Source: WHSM01 sp050701635 (GTDB lineage Bacteria; Actinomycetota; Actinomycetes; Mycobacteriales; Micromonosporaceae). From it: a stretch of DNA of 6,561 nucleotides. Under the pieces are notes generated by a model. The model was given only the letters and a program-made list of their open reading frames with translations, did no database searches and had not been told where the DNA came from. The stretch lies in the NCBI GenBank assembly GCA_050701635.1, contig JBOGDF010000312.1, forward strand, positions 1 to 6,561, read 5' to 3'. Position 1 is the first letter of the stretch. Every line of letters begins with the position of its first letter. This document shows positions 6,025-6,561 of the stretch, in pieces. The translations under genes and the position numbers were made by a program.

Positions 6025-6561
6025 GCCGGCGGCACGTAGAAGGTGGTGGTGTTCTCGACCGCGGTGGCCACCTCGGCGTCGGTGCCGCCGGCGGCACGCA
6101 GCGCCTCGCCCCAGGCGGTGCTGCTGTCGGTCATGTACCGCCGGCCCCCCTCCGACATCGACCACGCCTCCGGATCCTCCATGAGGTCGCCGGACAGGTG
6201 CAGACTCAGGCCTAGCACGATGAGATCCCAGCCGACGCCGACCGCGCCGGGGCCGAACTCGGCCCACCGGGCGTCGTCCACCACCGCGACGTGCTCCAGC
6301 TCCAGCCGGGTGCTGCCGTCGCTCGAGGTCAGCCTTACCTCGACCTCGCTGACGCCCACGTCTTCGCCGTAGATCCAGCTGACCGCCAGCAGCTGGGGCG
6401 GTTCGCAGCGCAGGATCTCGCCGCCCGCCTGGTCCTTCAGTTGGTACCTGCCGCCGAGCCGCAGATCGCCGCTGACCGGCACGAACCAGCGGGCGATCCG
6501 CTCGGGGTCGGTGATGGCGTCCCACACGTCGTCGATCGGTGCGTCGTAGTCGCGTCGCAGC
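6021..6561 (-). CDS. SRPBCC / AHSA1 domain protein, 5' end beyond the window
   Basis: The visible 179 residues form a START-like helix-grip fold of the Aha1 (activator of Hsp90 ATPase homologue 1) group. This hydrophobic-cavity domain is found in many small actinobacterial proteins of mostly unknown ligand. The hallmark N-terminal stretch is present: DYDAPIDDVWDAITDPERI followed by ARWF and LGGRY. The middle strands EPPQLLAVSWIYGED and VEVRLTSSDGSTRLELEH come next, and then a long C-terminal helix region (WAEFGPGAVGVGWDLIVLGLSLHL). The reading frame stays open to the right edge (LRRDYDAP are the first visible residues), so the GTG at 6527 is internal and not the start. Only a handful of N-terminal residues should be missing. 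In other actinobacteria such genes often follow an ArsR-type regulator, which would lie outside this window. Its TAG stop shares the CTAG tetramer with the stop of the convergent regulator gene. Confidence 0.88.
   Translation of the reverse strand, partial: LRRDYDAPIDDVWDAITDPERIARWFVPVSGDLRLGGRYQLKDQAGGEILRCEPPQLLAVSWIYGEDVGVSEVEVRLTSSDGSTRLELEHVAVVDDARWAEFGPGAVGVGWDLIVLGLSLHLSGDLMEDPEAWSMSEGGRRYMTDSSTAWGEALRAAGGTDAEVATAVENTTTFYVPPA

Overview
The window is very GC-rich DNA (about 70% G+C by eye). It has actinobacterial codon use, GTG starts and long spurious antisense open frames. The gene families present (a mycobacterial-type LigC ligase and a Streptomyces-type SlpD/Tap lipoprotein peptidase) and the word usage suggest a soil actinomycete, possibly Micromonosporaceae. 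That family-level placement is inference. No rRNA, tRNA, CRISPR array, insertion sequence or phage gene was seen.

Layout from left to right. Positions 1-80 hold a 17-bp sequence occurring twice and a GC-only stretch. A minus-strand gene of unknown function (81-707) follows, with a plausible promoter of its own. A 210-bp gap (729-938) contains a 33-bp-period repeat and a strong hairpin. Next comes a compact minus-strand gene run, transcribed from right to left: NAD-dependent epimerase (5456 to 4551), aldo/keto reductase (4551 to 3667), ATP-dependent DNA ligase of the LigC type (3610 to 2510), and secreted lipoprotein alpha/beta-hydrolase peptidase (2513 to 939). The genes are joined by a 1-nt overlap, a 56-nt gap and a 4-nt overlap. 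The hairpin at 904-935 lies just past the last stop and is the natural end of the unit. Diverging from the epimerase across only 46 bp is an Lrp/AsnC-family regulator on the plus strand (5503-6024). Its stop codon interlocks with that of a convergent minus-strand SRPBCC/AHSA1 gene (6021-6561), which runs off the right edge.

Functionally the run looks like a mixed operon: two NAD(P)-linked small-molecule enzymes, a DNA-repair ligase and an extracellular exopeptidase, next to a likely local amino-acid- or metabolite-responsive regulator. I see no convincing new defence or mobile system. The points most worth a second look are a strong excess of the word GTAC that appears to drive codon choice, the translational coupling of ligC to a secreted peptidase, the tight divergent regulator/epimerase promoter, and the unrecognised 208-residue protein at the left.
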